Assembly (NCBI RefSeq): GCF_002078175.1
Contig: NZ_MWFK01000005.1
Coordinates: 22,584-86,583, forward strand
Length of the DNA: 64,000 bases
From: Streptomyces sp. M41(2017)
GTDB taxonomy: Bacteria; Actinomycetota; Actinomycetes; Streptomycetales; Streptomycetaceae
Reading direction: 5' to 3'
Shown one piece after another: positions 16,783-24,849 of the stretch. The notes under the pieces are model-generated. The model searched no databases. It was not told the origin of the DNA and saw only the letters and a list, made by a program, of their open reading frames with translations. The translations under genes were made by a program, and so were the position numbers. Positions within the stretch are counted from its first letter, which is position 1, and each line of letters starts with the position of its first letter.

Positions 16783-17489
16783 GCTGCCTCCTCGACGAGC
16801 TTCCGCAGCTTGACGAGGTCGGCTTCGAGCCCGCCGTTGTCGCGGTAGTCGATGTAGGCGGCGCCGTCAGCCTGGGAGCGTTCCGGGCTGTTGCAGTCCT
16901 CGTAGACGGCGTCGAGGCTGGCCTTCCCGGCGGCCGGGTGCAGGTGCTCGATGACCATGTCGTCGAGGTAGGTGATCCGTCCCATGCCCTTCCCCCAGTC
17001 GAGCCAGACGAGGTCGAGGCAGAGGTGGACGAGCTGTGGCGGCGCCATGTAGTCCAGCGTCGTGACGATGTCGGAGGTCATTGCGACGGCGGTGGCCATG
17101 GCTTGGCCTTGGAGCAGGTCGTTGCCGTAGACGATGCCGGGGCCGCCGGACAGGCACTCCCGGATCCGGGCGTCCCACGCCATCGTTGCGGCCCGGGGCC
17201 GGTGGTCGTCGCCCATGAAGGCGAGGTACCGGTAGTTGGGGGCGTTCTTCACCGCGGCCTGGTTGAGGGTGCCGCACAGCCGCTTCCGCGCCCAGAACAC
17301 AAACCGCACCCGCTGGTCGTCGGCGAGATCCTTCGCCAGCGCCTTGTACGCGGCAAGCTCCGGATCGTCCTTGTCGACACAGAACAGCAGGTCGGCGGTC
17401 GCCCCGGTGTCGTCCCACGCCTGCACGATCTCGGGCACGGCCTGGGGTCGGCCGCGGGTGGGGATGATGACGAGCAGGTCGTCGGCCAT
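16779..17489 (-). CDS. GT2-like (GT-A fold) glycosyltransferase
   Basis: 236 residues. It starts with the GT-A nucleotide-sugar strand LLVIIPTRGRPQAVPEIVQAW, followed by LLFCVDKDDPE and a metal-binding FMGDDHRP loop in place of DxD. The C-terminal acceptor part is short. The start has AGGAGCCCGCGCCATGG. It lies 12 bases after a small gene and just downstream of the 919-residue repeat protein, so a virion protein rich in Thr/Ser is the obvious candidate acceptor (inference). Confidence 0.82.
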   Translation of the reverse strand: MADDLLVIIPTRGRPQAVPEIVQAWDDTGATADLLFCVDKDDPELAAYKALAKDLADDQRVRFVFWARKRLCGTLNQAAVKNAPNYRYLAFMGDDHRPRAATMAWDARIRECLSGGPGIVYGNDLLQGQAMATAVAMTSDIVTTLDYMAPPQLVHLCLDLVWLDWGKGMGRITYLDDMVIEHLHPAAGKASLDAVYEDCNSPERSQADGAAYIDYRDNGGLEADLVKLRKLVEEAA

Positions 17490-17501
17490 GGCGCGGGCTC
17501 C

Positions 17502-17789
17502 TCAGTTGATCGTGAAGCGCGGGGATTTGATGACGGGCCGCTCTGGTGGGGCCTGGATGCGCACCCAGGTCCGGTAGGTGCCGGGTCCGGGGTCGATGGC
17601 GCCGTCGGGGCCGATGAGGATCATCGCGACGTGATGCCCGTTGTCGGTGCCCCAGGCGGCGGCATGCCAGTCGCCTGGCTCGGGCCGTTCACCGTCTTCG
17701 AGGACGGCGACCTCGACCGTGTATCCGGCGGGGTCGCCGCTGCCCGCGGTGACGGGGGTCATCAGATATTCGCTGCTCTCGCGTTCCAC
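17502..17789 (-). CDS. Hypothetical small protein, possible Ig-like/virion domain
   Basis: 95 residues with strand-rich composition: GYTVEVAVLEDG, HHVAMILIGPDGAI and TYRTWVRIQAPPERP. Spacing of strands and the Pro-rich end resemble small beta-sandwich domains appended to phage fibres. It lies 8 bases after the large repeat protein and 12 before the GT2 gene. Start GTG at 17789; an internal ATG ten codons on is possible. Confidence 0.6.
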   Translation of the reverse strand: MERESSEYLMTPVTAGSGDPAGYTVEVAVLEDGERPEPGDWHAAAWGTDNGHHVAMILIGPDGAIDPGPGTYRTWVRIQAPPERPVIKSPRFTIN

Positions 17790-17797
17790 CAGACCCC

Positions 17798-20557
17798 CTA
17801 CGTGTGCGGCTGCTGCGCTCTCCAGGAGCTGTACGGCGCGCCGGCTTCATGCCGGGGGCGGAGGGTTCCTGCGGCCCAGCGGGTGCGGGGGGCTCCGGCG
17901 GTGAGCGTGTCGAGTTGTTCGACGGGCCCGGGTCCGGTGACGCCGCCTGCCGCGATGAGGGCTGCGAGGACGGCGAGTTGGCCGGTGATTTTCCGCGTGA
18001 CGGCGGGGGTTGCGCTCGTCGTCGCTGTGACGGCGAGGCTGGCTGTGCTGGTGACGGCGACAGTCCCGCTGGCGGCCAGGCTCGCGGTGGCGGTGAGCGC
18101 GGCGGATCCGTCGCCTGCAGCGGTAACGGTTCCGTCGGCGGTTGCCGTTGCGGTCGCCGCGAGTTGCGCGCCACCCGCGGTGGCAAGGTCACCGTGGGCG
18201 GTCGTGCCCGCGCTGACGTCCAGAGTGTCCGCGGGGGCGGAGGTGCCGAGCGCACCTTCGGCTGCTGTCCCCGCGGTAGCTGTGAGGCTCCCGCCGCTGG
18301 CCGTTGCGCGGGTTCCCGCTGCCGCCGCGGTAGCAGTGGCGTCGAGGAGTCCGTTGCCGGCTGCCGCGGTTTGGCCGTCGGCGATGAGGCCAGCGGTTGC
18401 CGTGAGGCTGGCCGACGATTCGCCTGCCGCGCTGACCGCGCCTGCCGCAGTGGCGGTCGCGGTGGCCGCGAGTACGGCGGCGGCCTGGCTGGACGCTGCC
18501 CCGCCGGCTGCCGCTGTCGCGACGGCGGTCAGGTCTGCCGAGCCTTGTGCGGCTCGAATTCCGTCGCTGGTGGCGGTCGCGGTCGCCGCGAGGTCTGCGG
18601 TGCCGGTTCGGCCGGGAACGCCCGAGGCGGCCAGGCCTGCCACGGCTGCGAGTTCTCCGCCCGCTGTTGCCGCGACTGTGCCGCTGGCGGATCCGGTTGC
18701 GGCGGCGGTGAGGCTGCCAGCCCCGGTCGCTGCACGGTCGCCGCTGCTCGTGGCGGTGGCCGTGACGGCCAGGTCGCCGGCGAGGTCGCGCCCGACGCTG
18801 CCGCTGGCCGCGATGGTTGCTGTACCCGCGAGGCTGCTCGCTCCGGTGCCTGCGACGGCTCCTGCCGAGGTCGCTGTGCCGGTGGCCGCGAGTGCTGCCT
18901 GGCCGCTGGCCGCCCTGGCGCCTGCGCTGCTCGTCGTCGCAGTGACCGCGAGGCTTCCTACTCCGACCGTGCTGGTGGTACCAGCCGCTGTCGGTGCGGC
19001 CGTGGCGGCGAGTGTTGCTGCCCCTGCCGCTGCGGTCATTCCGGCTGCTGTCGGGGATGCGGTGGCGGTGAGCGTGCCAGCGCTGGCCGTTGCAGACGAC
19101 CCGGCGGCCGTGAGGGCTGCGGTCGCGGCGAGCGTGGCGGCACCGGCCGCGTCGCGGGTACCGGTCGCACTGCTGACGGCGGTTGCCGCGAGGGTGGCGC
19201 TGCCTGCCGCGGCAACGGCCCCTGAGGCGGATGCGGTTGCTACTGCGGCGAGGCTTCCACCAGCCGCTGTCGCCCGCTGTCCTGTTGCGGTGGGGCTGGC
19301 GGTCGCGGCGAGCGTCCCGCTGCCCGAGCCGCCGAGAGCGCCGGTTGCTGTCGCGGTGGCGGCGCCGGTGAGGCTTCCGTCGCCGGTGACCGCGTTGACG
19401 GGCACGTACTCGACGAGCGCCCACGCGGTGGAGATGCGGCGGGTAGTGGTCTGAGAGGTGTTGGAGCGGTAGCCGATCTGCGCGTTGGCGAGGGTGGCTG
19501 CCGTCCAGGCGGTGCTGGTCTGCGGATTGCTGTAGGCGGTGAGCTGGTACAGGCGGGGGACGGCCGCTTTGTGCGTCGACCAGCCGTTGACGTTGACGGA
19601 AGTCGACGCGGATTCGGAGACGGTGCCGCCGGACTGGCCTTTGATGCGGGTGACGATGCTCGCTGCGGTGGTGGCGTTGGAGCCGATCCGCACGCCGACG
19701 GAGACGAGGCTGATCGCGTCGGAGGCGCCGATCCCTGCGCTAGTCGGGGAGGTGAGGGTGAAGTCGTCGATCGTGGTGGTGCCCGTGGCGATCGTCGAGT
19801 TGTAGCTGGTCGCGTCGTTGGGCGTGACTTCGTTGACGCGGGTCCAGTTGTTCGCGGCGCCCGCGGTGCCGCCGACGACGGTGGCGAAGCCGTTGTTGTC
19901 GCCCTGCCCTGCGGGCTGGAGGTGGACCACGGTGCCGGGGCCGGGGAGGCCGGTCTGTGCCGTGCCCGTCGTGTCGTTGACGGCGATGTCGTCGATGCAG
20001 ATGTCCAGCGAGTTCGCTGACTGGAGGGCGCCGGCACGGACGCGACTGAACCCGTTGATGTTGGTGCACATCTGGTCGCTGACCAGGGTGCCGTCGATGT
20101 ACAGCTTGAACGCGGAGGTCCCGGCCGTGATCGTGCCCGCGACGTCGTTGAAGTCCGCTTCGATCCGGTACCACTGGCCGATGCTGAGCGGGCTGGTGGC
20201 GGAGCCGAGGTCACTGCTGGCCTGATCGTCGCGGAGGACCAGGCTGCCGTCGGTCTTCAGCCGGATCATGCCGGGGAAGTAGCCGGACTGGCCGATCCCG
20301 TACACATTGCAGTCGGCGGCCGGGAGCGCGTTGATGTACAGGTAGAAGCGGTGGAATGTCCGCATGACGACACCGCTGGTCAGCTGGTGCTCGATGTAGG
20401 ACGTGCCCGCGGTCGGGGTGACGCGCAGGGAGGCCGCGCCGCCGCGGTGGATGCTGGTGGAGATGGCCGGTGAGCCGCCGACGGTGTTGACGTCCTGCGT
20501 CTCGACGAGGGCTGTCACGGACTGGAGCTCGAAGCCGCACGTCCACATCCGCGCCAC
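17798..20557 (-). CDS. Large fibre-like protein: LamG-like head plus 20-residue Ala/Thr repeats
   Basis: 919 residues. Residues about 1-210 look like a concanavalin/LamG-type beta sandwich (TFHRFYLYINALPAADCNVY, DGSLVLRDDQ, WYRIEADFNDVAG, AFKLYIDGTLVSDQ). Residues 210-390 are further beta-rich domains. Residues about 390-854 are roughly 23 repeats of 20 residues with the core LAATATATA and a Gly turn. The last 65 residues are a short unique tail. Likely a virion fibre or surface display protein. The abundance of Thr/Ser in exposed repeats makes it a plausible target of the glycosyltransferase cassette directly downstream. Confidence 0.75.
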   Translation of the reverse strand: MARMWTCGFELQSVTALVETQDVNTVGGSPAISTSIHRGGAASLRVTPTAGTSYIEHQLTSGVVMRTFHRFYLYINALPAADCNVYGIGQSGYFPGMIRLKTDGSLVLRDDQASSDLGSATSPLSIGQWYRIEADFNDVAGTITAGTSAFKLYIDGTLVSDQMCTNINGFSRVRAGALQSANSLDICIDDIAVNDTTGTAQTGLPGPGTVVHLQPAGQGDNNGFATVVGGTAGAANNWTRVNEVTPNDATSYNSTIATGTTTIDDFTLTSPTSAGIGASDAISLVSVGVRIGSNATTAASIVTRIKGQSGGTVSESASTSVNVNGWSTHKAAVPRLYQLTAYSNPQTSTAWTAATLANAQIGYRSNTSQTTTRRISTAWALVEYVPVNAVTGDGSLTGAATATATGALGGSGSGTLAATASPTATGQRATAAGGSLAAVATASASGAVAAAGSATLAATAVSSATGTRDAAGAATLAATAALTAAGSSATASAGTLTATASPTAAGMTAAAGAATLAATAAPTAAGTTSTVGVGSLAVTATTSSAGARAASGQAALAATGTATSAGAVAGTGASSLAGTATIAASGSVGRDLAGDLAVTATATSSGDRAATGAGSLTAAATGSASGTVAATAGGELAAVAGLAASGVPGRTGTADLAATATATSDGIRAAQGSADLTAVATAAAGGAASSQAAAVLAATATATAAGAVSAAGESSASLTATAGLIADGQTAAAGNGLLDATATAAAAGTRATASGGSLTATAGTAAEGALGTSAPADTLDVSAGTTAHGDLATAGGAQLAATATATADGTVTAAGDGSAALTATASLAASGTVAVTSTASLAVTATTSATPAVTRKITGQLAVLAALIAAGGVTGPGPVEQLDTLTAGAPRTRWAAGTLRPRHEAGAPYSSWRAQQPHT
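17995..19390 (-). repeat. Coding tandem repeats (about 23 x 60 bp) in the fibre-like gene
   Basis: The repeat-bearing part of the 919-residue protein. Each unit encodes about 20 residues: a Gly-centred turn, then a small-hydrophobic strand such as LAATATATA, then AxG and an AA pair. Units have diverged at the DNA level, so it is not a recent exact expansion; a few units are 18-22 residues. Periodicity suggests a beta-solenoid or stacked hairpins. Confidence 0.75.
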
Positions 20558-20590
20558 GGCGACCTCCCGACGGTCAGGCCGCGGTCAGGA

Positions 20591-20986
20591 TCAGGAGGCC
20601 TGCGGTGAGAGGGAGAGGCTGAGCGACGTCGCCGTGAACGTGTCGCCCGACGACCACGCCTTCGACGAGCTGAGGGCGACGGAGAACAGGAACGTGCCGC
20701 CGGAGGCTGCGGACCATACGGAGATGTCGGTGATCGTCTCGCTGGTGCCGCCGTTCGTCCACGACGGGTTAGTGCCGGTGAGGGCGAGCGCGGACCCGGA
20801 CGAGGACGCGGCGAACGTGAAGACGGGCCGGGTCGTCGAGCCGGCGGACACCGCGGTGGTTCCGGCCGCCCCGGGGTTCGCGGTGTGGATCTGCGCGTAG
20901 GTGGTGATCGGCCCATAGGCCGCGCCGGCCGTCCGCAGGGTGTTGAGCCAGCTGGATACCAGGGAGGTGGAGAGGCCCTCAGCCAT
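20591..20986 (-). CDS. Putative tail-fibre/virion-associated protein
   Basis: 131 residues. N-terminal helix (LSTSLVSSWLNTLRTAGAAY) then a Ser/Thr/Ala-rich beta region: ITTYAQIHTANPG, PVFTFAASSSGSALALTG, SETITDISVWSAASGGTFLF and FTATSLSLSLSP. This pattern is common in actinophage genes annotated as tail fibre or minor tail protein. It directly precedes the large repeat protein in transcription. Confidence 0.65.
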   Translation of the reverse strand: MAEGLSTSLVSSWLNTLRTAGAAYGPITTYAQIHTANPGAAGTTAVSAGSTTRPVFTFAASSSGSALALTGTNPSWTNGGTSETITDISVWSAASGGTFLFSVALSSSKAWSSGDTFTATSLSLSLSPQAS

Positions 20987-21095
20987 CGGTGTTCGTCTCC
21001 TCTGTGTCGGGAGACGCGTCGGCCTCCGGCTGCGGGGGGTGGGTGACTTCGCCCTCGGCGTGGAGGGTGATCGTGATCGTGTGCGTGTCGGCCAC
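20979..21095 (-). CDS. Small hypothetical protein (38 aa)
   Basis: A short gene with a GTG start at 21095 behind GGAGGCCGCC. The product begins VADTHTITITLHAEGEVTHP and ends in an acidic tail. Its stop overlaps the start of the next gene by eight bases, which supports real translation. Function unknown. Confidence 0.5.
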   Translation of the reverse strand: MADTHTITITLHAEGEVTHPPQPEADASPDTEETNTDG

Positions 21096-21262
21096 GGCGG
21101 CCTCCGTTCGCGTGAGTTCCGCTGGGGACGTTCGGGGAGCGCCGCCGTTCCGGAGTCGAACCGGGACTGGCCAGCTGTGGACGACAGCCCTCGTCTGCCG
21201 ACGACGTCCCGGCTTAGCGGTCCCGCCGCCCGGCGCTGGGGGCGTAAGAGGCGGCGGGACGA

Positions 21263-21481
21263 TCAGGGGTGTGGGCCTCGGGCGGCGCCAGAGAATGGGA
21301 GCTCGGTGGCGTCAGCGGATCCGAGGTCGTGCTCGGCGACGTGGTCACGCACGACCGCCAGGTCGAACGAGAGGTACATCGTCGAGCCGGACTGGCCCGC
21401 GAACGGGACAGCGGACACGGGGATATCGAGGCCTGCGGCACAGACGGGACAGGTGATCGTGCTGGTTCCGACTGCTGCCAC
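21263..21481 (-). CDS. Hypothetical zinc-knuckle-like protein
   Basis: 72 residues. A single CPVC motif sits in TITCPVCAAGLDIPVSAVPF; the rest contains MYLSFDLAVVRDHVAEHDLG with His residues that could complete a metal site. A GTG start at 21481 with GGGAGGC upstream is preferred to longer readings. No known family. Confidence 0.5.
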   Translation of the reverse strand: MAAVGTSTITCPVCAAGLDIPVSAVPFAGQSGSTMYLSFDLAVVRDHVAEHDLGSADATELPFSGAARGPHP

Positions 21482-21599
21482 GGTCTGCCTCCCATGTGTT
21501 GTGCGTCCGCCCCAGACCCCCACAGGACTGGGGCGGACGAGGGGGCCGAGCGCGTGGCGCTTCAAGGCCCGGCCTGCGCGACCACCCGCGCAGGGGCTT

Positions 21600-21845
21600 T
21601 CAGGCGGCGTGAGCGTCTGCCTCGCGCGCCGGGATTTTCGGGGGCGGCGTGGGGGTGATGACCCGCTGGGTTTCCTTGTCCCGTTCAGCGGGATCGATCT
21701 CCATCAGGTCGTACCGGGCGTTGCGGCCCTTGCCGTAGACCTTGATGCGCCCTTCGGATGCCCAGCGCCAGATCGTGCCGACGGGACGGCCGGTCCAGTA
21801 GGCGGCGTCTGCTGCGGTAGCGAGTGCGATGGAGGGCACGGTCAC
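21600..21845 (-). CDS. MerR/excisionase-type helix-turn-helix protein
   Basis: 81 residues. The motif ALATAADAAYWTGRPVGTIW followed by RWASEGRIKVYGKGR is the winged-helix DNA-binding core of MerR/Xis-like proteins, with a Pro/Glu-rich tail. It stands first in the fibre operon, directly after a terminator, so it could regulate late transcription; an excisionase role is less likely because the integrase is 41 kb away. Start is GTG. Confidence 0.7.
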   Translation of the reverse strand: MTVPSIALATAADAAYWTGRPVGTIWRWASEGRIKVYGKGRNARYDLMEIDPAERDKETQRVITPTPPPKIPAREADAHAA

Positions 21846-21861
21846 CTCCGGGAACGACGAA

Positions 21862-21883
21862 GGCCACCCGGTGCCGGGTGGCC
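21862..21883 (-). terminator. Hairpin terminator after the Mug113-like gene
   Basis: Perfect inverted repeat of ten bases with a two-base loop (GGCCACCCGG-TG-CCGGGTGGCC), followed leftward by TTCGTCGTTCC. It separates the gene ending at 21963 from the late operon. Confidence 0.7.
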
Positions 21884-21962
21884 TCAGCGCGAAGTTCTGC
21901 TATCTGAGCAGATGATCGCTTCGGTGATCGGGTTTTGTCAACCCACCGATGTCAACAGCCCC

Positions 21963-22736
21963 TCACGCCACGTTGCGGCGTTTCTCCGTCAGAGACTTGA
22001 GGTCCGCCAGGAGGTACAGCTTGGTGCCGCTGGAGTCTTTCAGTAGGTGATGCAGCTTGCCTCTATGGACCCAGACGTGAGCGGTACCAAGCCTGATGCC
22101 GAGGGCGCGAGTCCCGGCTTCCAGCGTGACCAGGTGTGGGGTCATCGGTACGTCGGGAAGCCGCAACCGTCCGGGCTTTTGAGCGAGGTTGGCCAGTGTT
22201 GGCCAGCTCGGGTCGGGCGACCCGTGTGCGGAACGGACGGCTTCGATGTGCGCGTCGAGGATTTCGTCGCGGTGGAAGTACTCGGCTCCACGGCTGATCC
22301 GAAGGGCTTTGAACTCCTCGTGCCTCGCCGCCTCTTCGGGACGTCCGCCCGGCTCCCACGCAAGGACAGCATCAGGGATGAGATTCCCGAAGCGCTTATG
22401 CGGCTGCGAGGTGTATCCGATCTTCACTAGCGACCCGCGCTGCGCGTAGTAGACGATCGACTCCGGGAAACGGCTGGGCTGCCGGTCCGCTTCATTCTGT
22501 AGATGGCGCGCATGCTTGCCGCGTCCCTCTTTGATGGCCTCGGCGATCGTCTCGCTGTCGAACTCTCCGCCCTCGCGTCGGATCCTCTGAAGTTCTGCCG
22601 CGATGAACATGAACGCCGGATCGCTCTGGTCGACTACGCCGATGAGGCTCTGAACGCTTGGGCGCACACCCGCCGACGCGGTTTCCGCTCTCCCGTATGG
22701 GCGGGCTAGTGGGGCCTTGCGGTTACTCTGAACCAT
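21963..22736 (-). CDS. Mug113/T5orf172-type (GIY-YIG-like) domain protein with HTH
   Basis: 257 residues. The centre has SIVYYAQRGSLVKIGYTSQP followed by HKRFGNLIPDAVLAWEPGG, the two-strand core and Arg helix of the Mug113/T5orf172 branch of GIY-YIG nucleases; the later HEEF and RGAEYFHRDE match conserved downstream positions. The C-terminal 70 residues carry a DNA-binding-like segment (RALGIRLGTAHVWVHRGKLH). These proteins are common in phages and plasmids as putative nucleases. Single-gene unit. Confidence 0.7.
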   Translation of the reverse strand: MVQSNRKAPLARPYGRAETASAGVRPSVQSLIGVVDQSDPAFMFIAAELQRIRREGGEFDSETIAEAIKEGRGKHARHLQNEADRQPSRFPESIVYYAQRGSLVKIGYTSQPHKRFGNLIPDAVLAWEPGGRPEEAARHEEFKALRISRGAEYFHRDEILDAHIEAVRSAHGSPDPSWPTLANLAQKPGRLRLPDVPMTPHLVTLEAGTRALGIRLGTAHVWVHRGKLHHLLKDSSGTKLYLLADLKSLTEKRRNVA

Positions 22737-22850
22737 GTCGATCTGCTTTCTCCAGGTCGGCCACGCCCCGGGATCGGTCGCACGATCGCCGGGGTCTCAA
22801 CTGCCCCAATTCTACCGTCCTTTGGATCTATTCGGCGGGATTCGCGCAGG

Positions 22851-23072
22851 TCAACGGACGGATGCCGTGTCGCTACGTGGAGCGTTCCGGCAGATCCAGA
22901 ACAGCAGTGCGGACAGTCCGCAGATTCCAACGGCGCAGATGATCAATCCGATGCCGCCGATGATGTGTTCCAGGTCGCCCCAGAAGTAGCTGACGCCGAG
23001 GGCGCCGACGCCCAGCCCGAGCAGGCACGTCAATACGGAAAGCACGCATCCGGCGATGTTCGACCCGCTCAC
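22851..23072 (-). CDS. Small membrane protein with two transmembrane segments
   Basis: 73 residues, GTG start overlapping the upstream stop. Two hydrophobic stretches, IAGCVLSVLTCLLGLGVGAL and IIGGIGLIICAVGICGLSAL, are separated by WGDLEHI; the end is RNAPRSDTASVR. Topology would suit a holin, but no lysis partner is nearby, so the role is open. Confidence 0.6.
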   Translation of the reverse strand: MSGSNIAGCVLSVLTCLLGLGVGALGVSYFWGDLEHIIGGIGLIICAVGICGLSALLFWICRNAPRSDTASVR

Positions 23073-23527
23073 GGCGCCCACTCCTCGCCCTTGTGGTCGG
23101 GGTGCCCGGCGAACGGTTGGGCGAGCAGACGCAGGGTTCGGCAGGGGTGGCGCTGCGGAGTGCTGCCGCCATGGGTGGGGTACCCCCACCGCCCGTCAAC
23201 GCAGGTGCCGCAGCTCCCGTCATTCACGTCTGGGTGCTCTTCGATCAGTGCGAGCTTGGCGTCGAGGTCGGCGATGACGTCGGGGTCGGGTGCTGGCTCC
23301 TCGAACTGGGTCATGACCGACGCCTCATGGACCTCGTGACCGCACGGGTCGAAGGACCCGAGTGGCCAGCCGATGGATTGGCCGCCCAGGGAGGTCGTCA
23401 TGCCCGACGTCGGGCGGGAGCAGACCGGGCAGCACGCTCCGGGCTCCCATGTGCCCCGCACGATCCGCTGCTGACGGTCGCGGGCTTCGGCATACCGGGC
23501 GCGCAGAAAGTCGGTGATCTCGCTCAT
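23069..23527 (-). CDS. DUF6221-type protein
   Basis: 152 residues. The N-terminus MSEITDFLRARYAEARDRQQ and internal CPVCSRPTS, FDPCGHEVHEASVM and the C-terminal CRTLRLLAQPFAGHPDH match the DUF6221 family, frequent in Streptomyces and its phages. The ATG at 23527 overlaps the upstream stop (ATGA). Function is unknown; conserved Cys/His suggest metal binding. Confidence 0.75.
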   Translation of the reverse strand: MSEITDFLRARYAEARDRQQRIVRGTWEPGACCPVCSRPTSGMTTSLGGQSIGWPLGSFDPCGHEVHEASVMTQFEEPAPDPDVIADLDAKLALIEEHPDVNDGSCGTCVDGRWGYPTHGGSTPQRHPCRTLRLLAQPFAGHPDHKGEEWAP

Positions 23528-23700
23528 ATGGCGGCTCGTGGCAACCAGACCCATGCGGCCGGTTCAAGGTCGGGGTCGTCGTCAGCGCTGTCGAACCACG
23601 AGTCGAGGCACACCTTGCAGAGGGGAAACCAGTAGCCCGAGCTGGTCTTCCATCGGGCGACCGTGGGGCCACAGCTGCCGAGATTGATGACGCAGTTCAC
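23524..23700 (-). CDS. Small Cys-containing hypothetical protein (58 aa)
   Basis: GTG start at 23700 overlaps the upstream stop (GTGA), and the stop overlaps the DUF6221 start (ATGA), so it is firmly part of the operon. The product has VNCVINLGSCGPTVARWKTS and WFPLCKVCLDSWFD, a CxxC plus two further Cys, suggesting a small zinc-binding protein. Confidence 0.65.
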   Translation of the reverse strand: MNCVINLGSCGPTVARWKTSSGYWFPLCKVCLDSWFDSADDDPDLEPAAWVWLPRAAI

Positions 23701-24092
23701 GCCGCTGCCTCTTCCGTCGGCAACGCCCAGCAGGCATCAGTGCAGTCGCGCCCCTCGTGTGGCAGCCCGCCCTCGCTCATCTCCTCGAAGGAGACGGTCC
23801 GCATCGCCTGGAGGCACCAGGCGCCCTTGGGTGTAAGCCATGCGCCGTTGACGCTCGATCCGTGCTCGGTCAGCTCGGCCACGTCGATGACGGACATGAT
23901 GATGTGGTGCGCCGCGCCACCGCCGGTGAGGGTTTCCGCTAGCCGCCAGCCTTCATTCTCGTAGTAGGGGGCGAGCGAGAGGAGGTCGCGGACCAGCACG
24001 TAAGCCTCGTCGGGGTTACCGCAGCCGCAGAGTCCGAGGTCTTCGTAGAAGATCCTGTTCAGATGGTCGCGGACCGCTTCATCCACGCTCAT
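23697..24092 (-). CDS. Hypothetical protein
   Basis: 131 residues starting MSVDEAVRDHLNRIFYEDLG, followed by CGCGNPDEAYVLVRDLLSL and a middle strand/helix region with HHIIMSVIDVAELTEHGSSV and GAWLTPKGAWCLQAM. No catalytic motif recognised. This looks like a compact conserved phage protein. ATGA overlap with the upstream gene. Confidence 0.6.
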   Translation of the reverse strand: MSVDEAVRDHLNRIFYEDLGLCGCGNPDEAYVLVRDLLSLAPYYENEGWRLAETLTGGGAAHHIIMSVIDVAELTEHGSSVNGAWLTPKGAWCLQAMRTVSFEEMSEGGLPHEGRDCTDACWALPTEEAAA

Positions 24093-24808
24093 GCCGCTAC
24101 CCCCGCCGCTTCGGCGAGTACGGCGTCTTGTGCGGCCCGGAGTTCCCGCCACTCCCCCAGCGTCTCCCACCGCTGCCCGCAGGTGTCGCAGTGGACGCGG
24201 TGGCTGTCGGCGCGGGCGGTGAGCGGCTTCCAGCAGAGTTGCCCGTCGGGCCGGGCCGGGCAGTTGCCGATTTTGACGCGGCCGGGGCGGCGGACGTCGT
24301 TGACGATCGCCGCGCACTCGGCGTGCAGCTTCCGCAGGTCGTCGATGTCTTGGCCGACTGAGTCGTAGGAGTCGGCAGCCCACGGCAGATTGTTGAGCAG
24401 GAACGTCACCAGATGCGGGACCGTTTGTGCCGCACTGCCGCGCCAGGGTGCGACGGTCCAGCCGAGGGCCTGCCGCCACGAGTCCTCGACCGCCGACAGC
24501 CTGGCCGCGACACCGCCGGGCCCGACGAGGGAGAGTACTTCGAGGCGGGGCGGGATCGGCGGCGTCTTCGTCCCCGAACTTCCCCCGCCTGTCCGGGAGG
24601 CGCCCCGCATCAGTGCGGCCGTCGTGTTCAGGCGCTGGAAGAGGGCGGGGAGTTCGGTGAGCCGCACGCGGGTCTTGTCTTCACAGGGCCGGCATATCTG
24701 GCGGCCGAGCTCGTCGGCCCACAACTGGTGGGCCCGGGTTCCGTCGGCGGGTCCGGCGGCGCAGGTCGGCCATTCGTATCCGTCGTCGGGGGTGGGGTGG
24801 TCGTGCAT
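24089..24808 (-). CDS. Zinc-finger protein of actinophage type
   Basis: 239 residues. N-terminal Cys set (CAAGPADGTRAHQLWADELG, then RQICRPCEDK), a helical middle (VEDSWRQALGWTVAPWRGS, VPHLVTFLLNNLPWAADSYD) and a C-terminal zinc ribbon (GNCPARPDGQLC, HCDTCGQRWE). Such proteins with a Cys ribbon after a long helical body recur in actinophages near regulatory genes. The start at 24808 follows GAGGAGCCGCACG. Confidence 0.65.
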   Translation of the reverse strand: MHDHPTPDDGYEWPTCAAGPADGTRAHQLWADELGRQICRPCEDKTRVRLTELPALFQRLNTTAALMRGASRTGGGSSGTKTPPIPPRLEVLSLVGPGGVAARLSAVEDSWRQALGWTVAPWRGSAAQTVPHLVTFLLNNLPWAADSYDSVGQDIDDLRKLHAECAAIVNDVRRPGRVKIGNCPARPDGQLCWKPLTARADSHRVHCDTCGQRWETLGEWRELRAAQDAVLAEAAGVAA

Positions 24809-24849
24809 CGTGCGGCTCCTCGGCGGTGGTACGGGAAGCAGTGACGCTA

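Noticed and set aside
17995..19390. CRISPR array suspected from regular spacing
   Set aside because: Repeats are in-frame coding units of about 60 bp without constant repeat/spacer alternation.
16938..19454. An 838-codon open frame on the plus strand opposite the repeat fibre
   Set aside because: Its composition is the mirror of the Ala/Thr repeats (GC-rich third-position effect); no start context and no recognisable fold.
22851..23072. Holin
   Set aside because: Two membrane helices fit, but no endolysin or lysis genes are adjacent; topology alone is insufficient.
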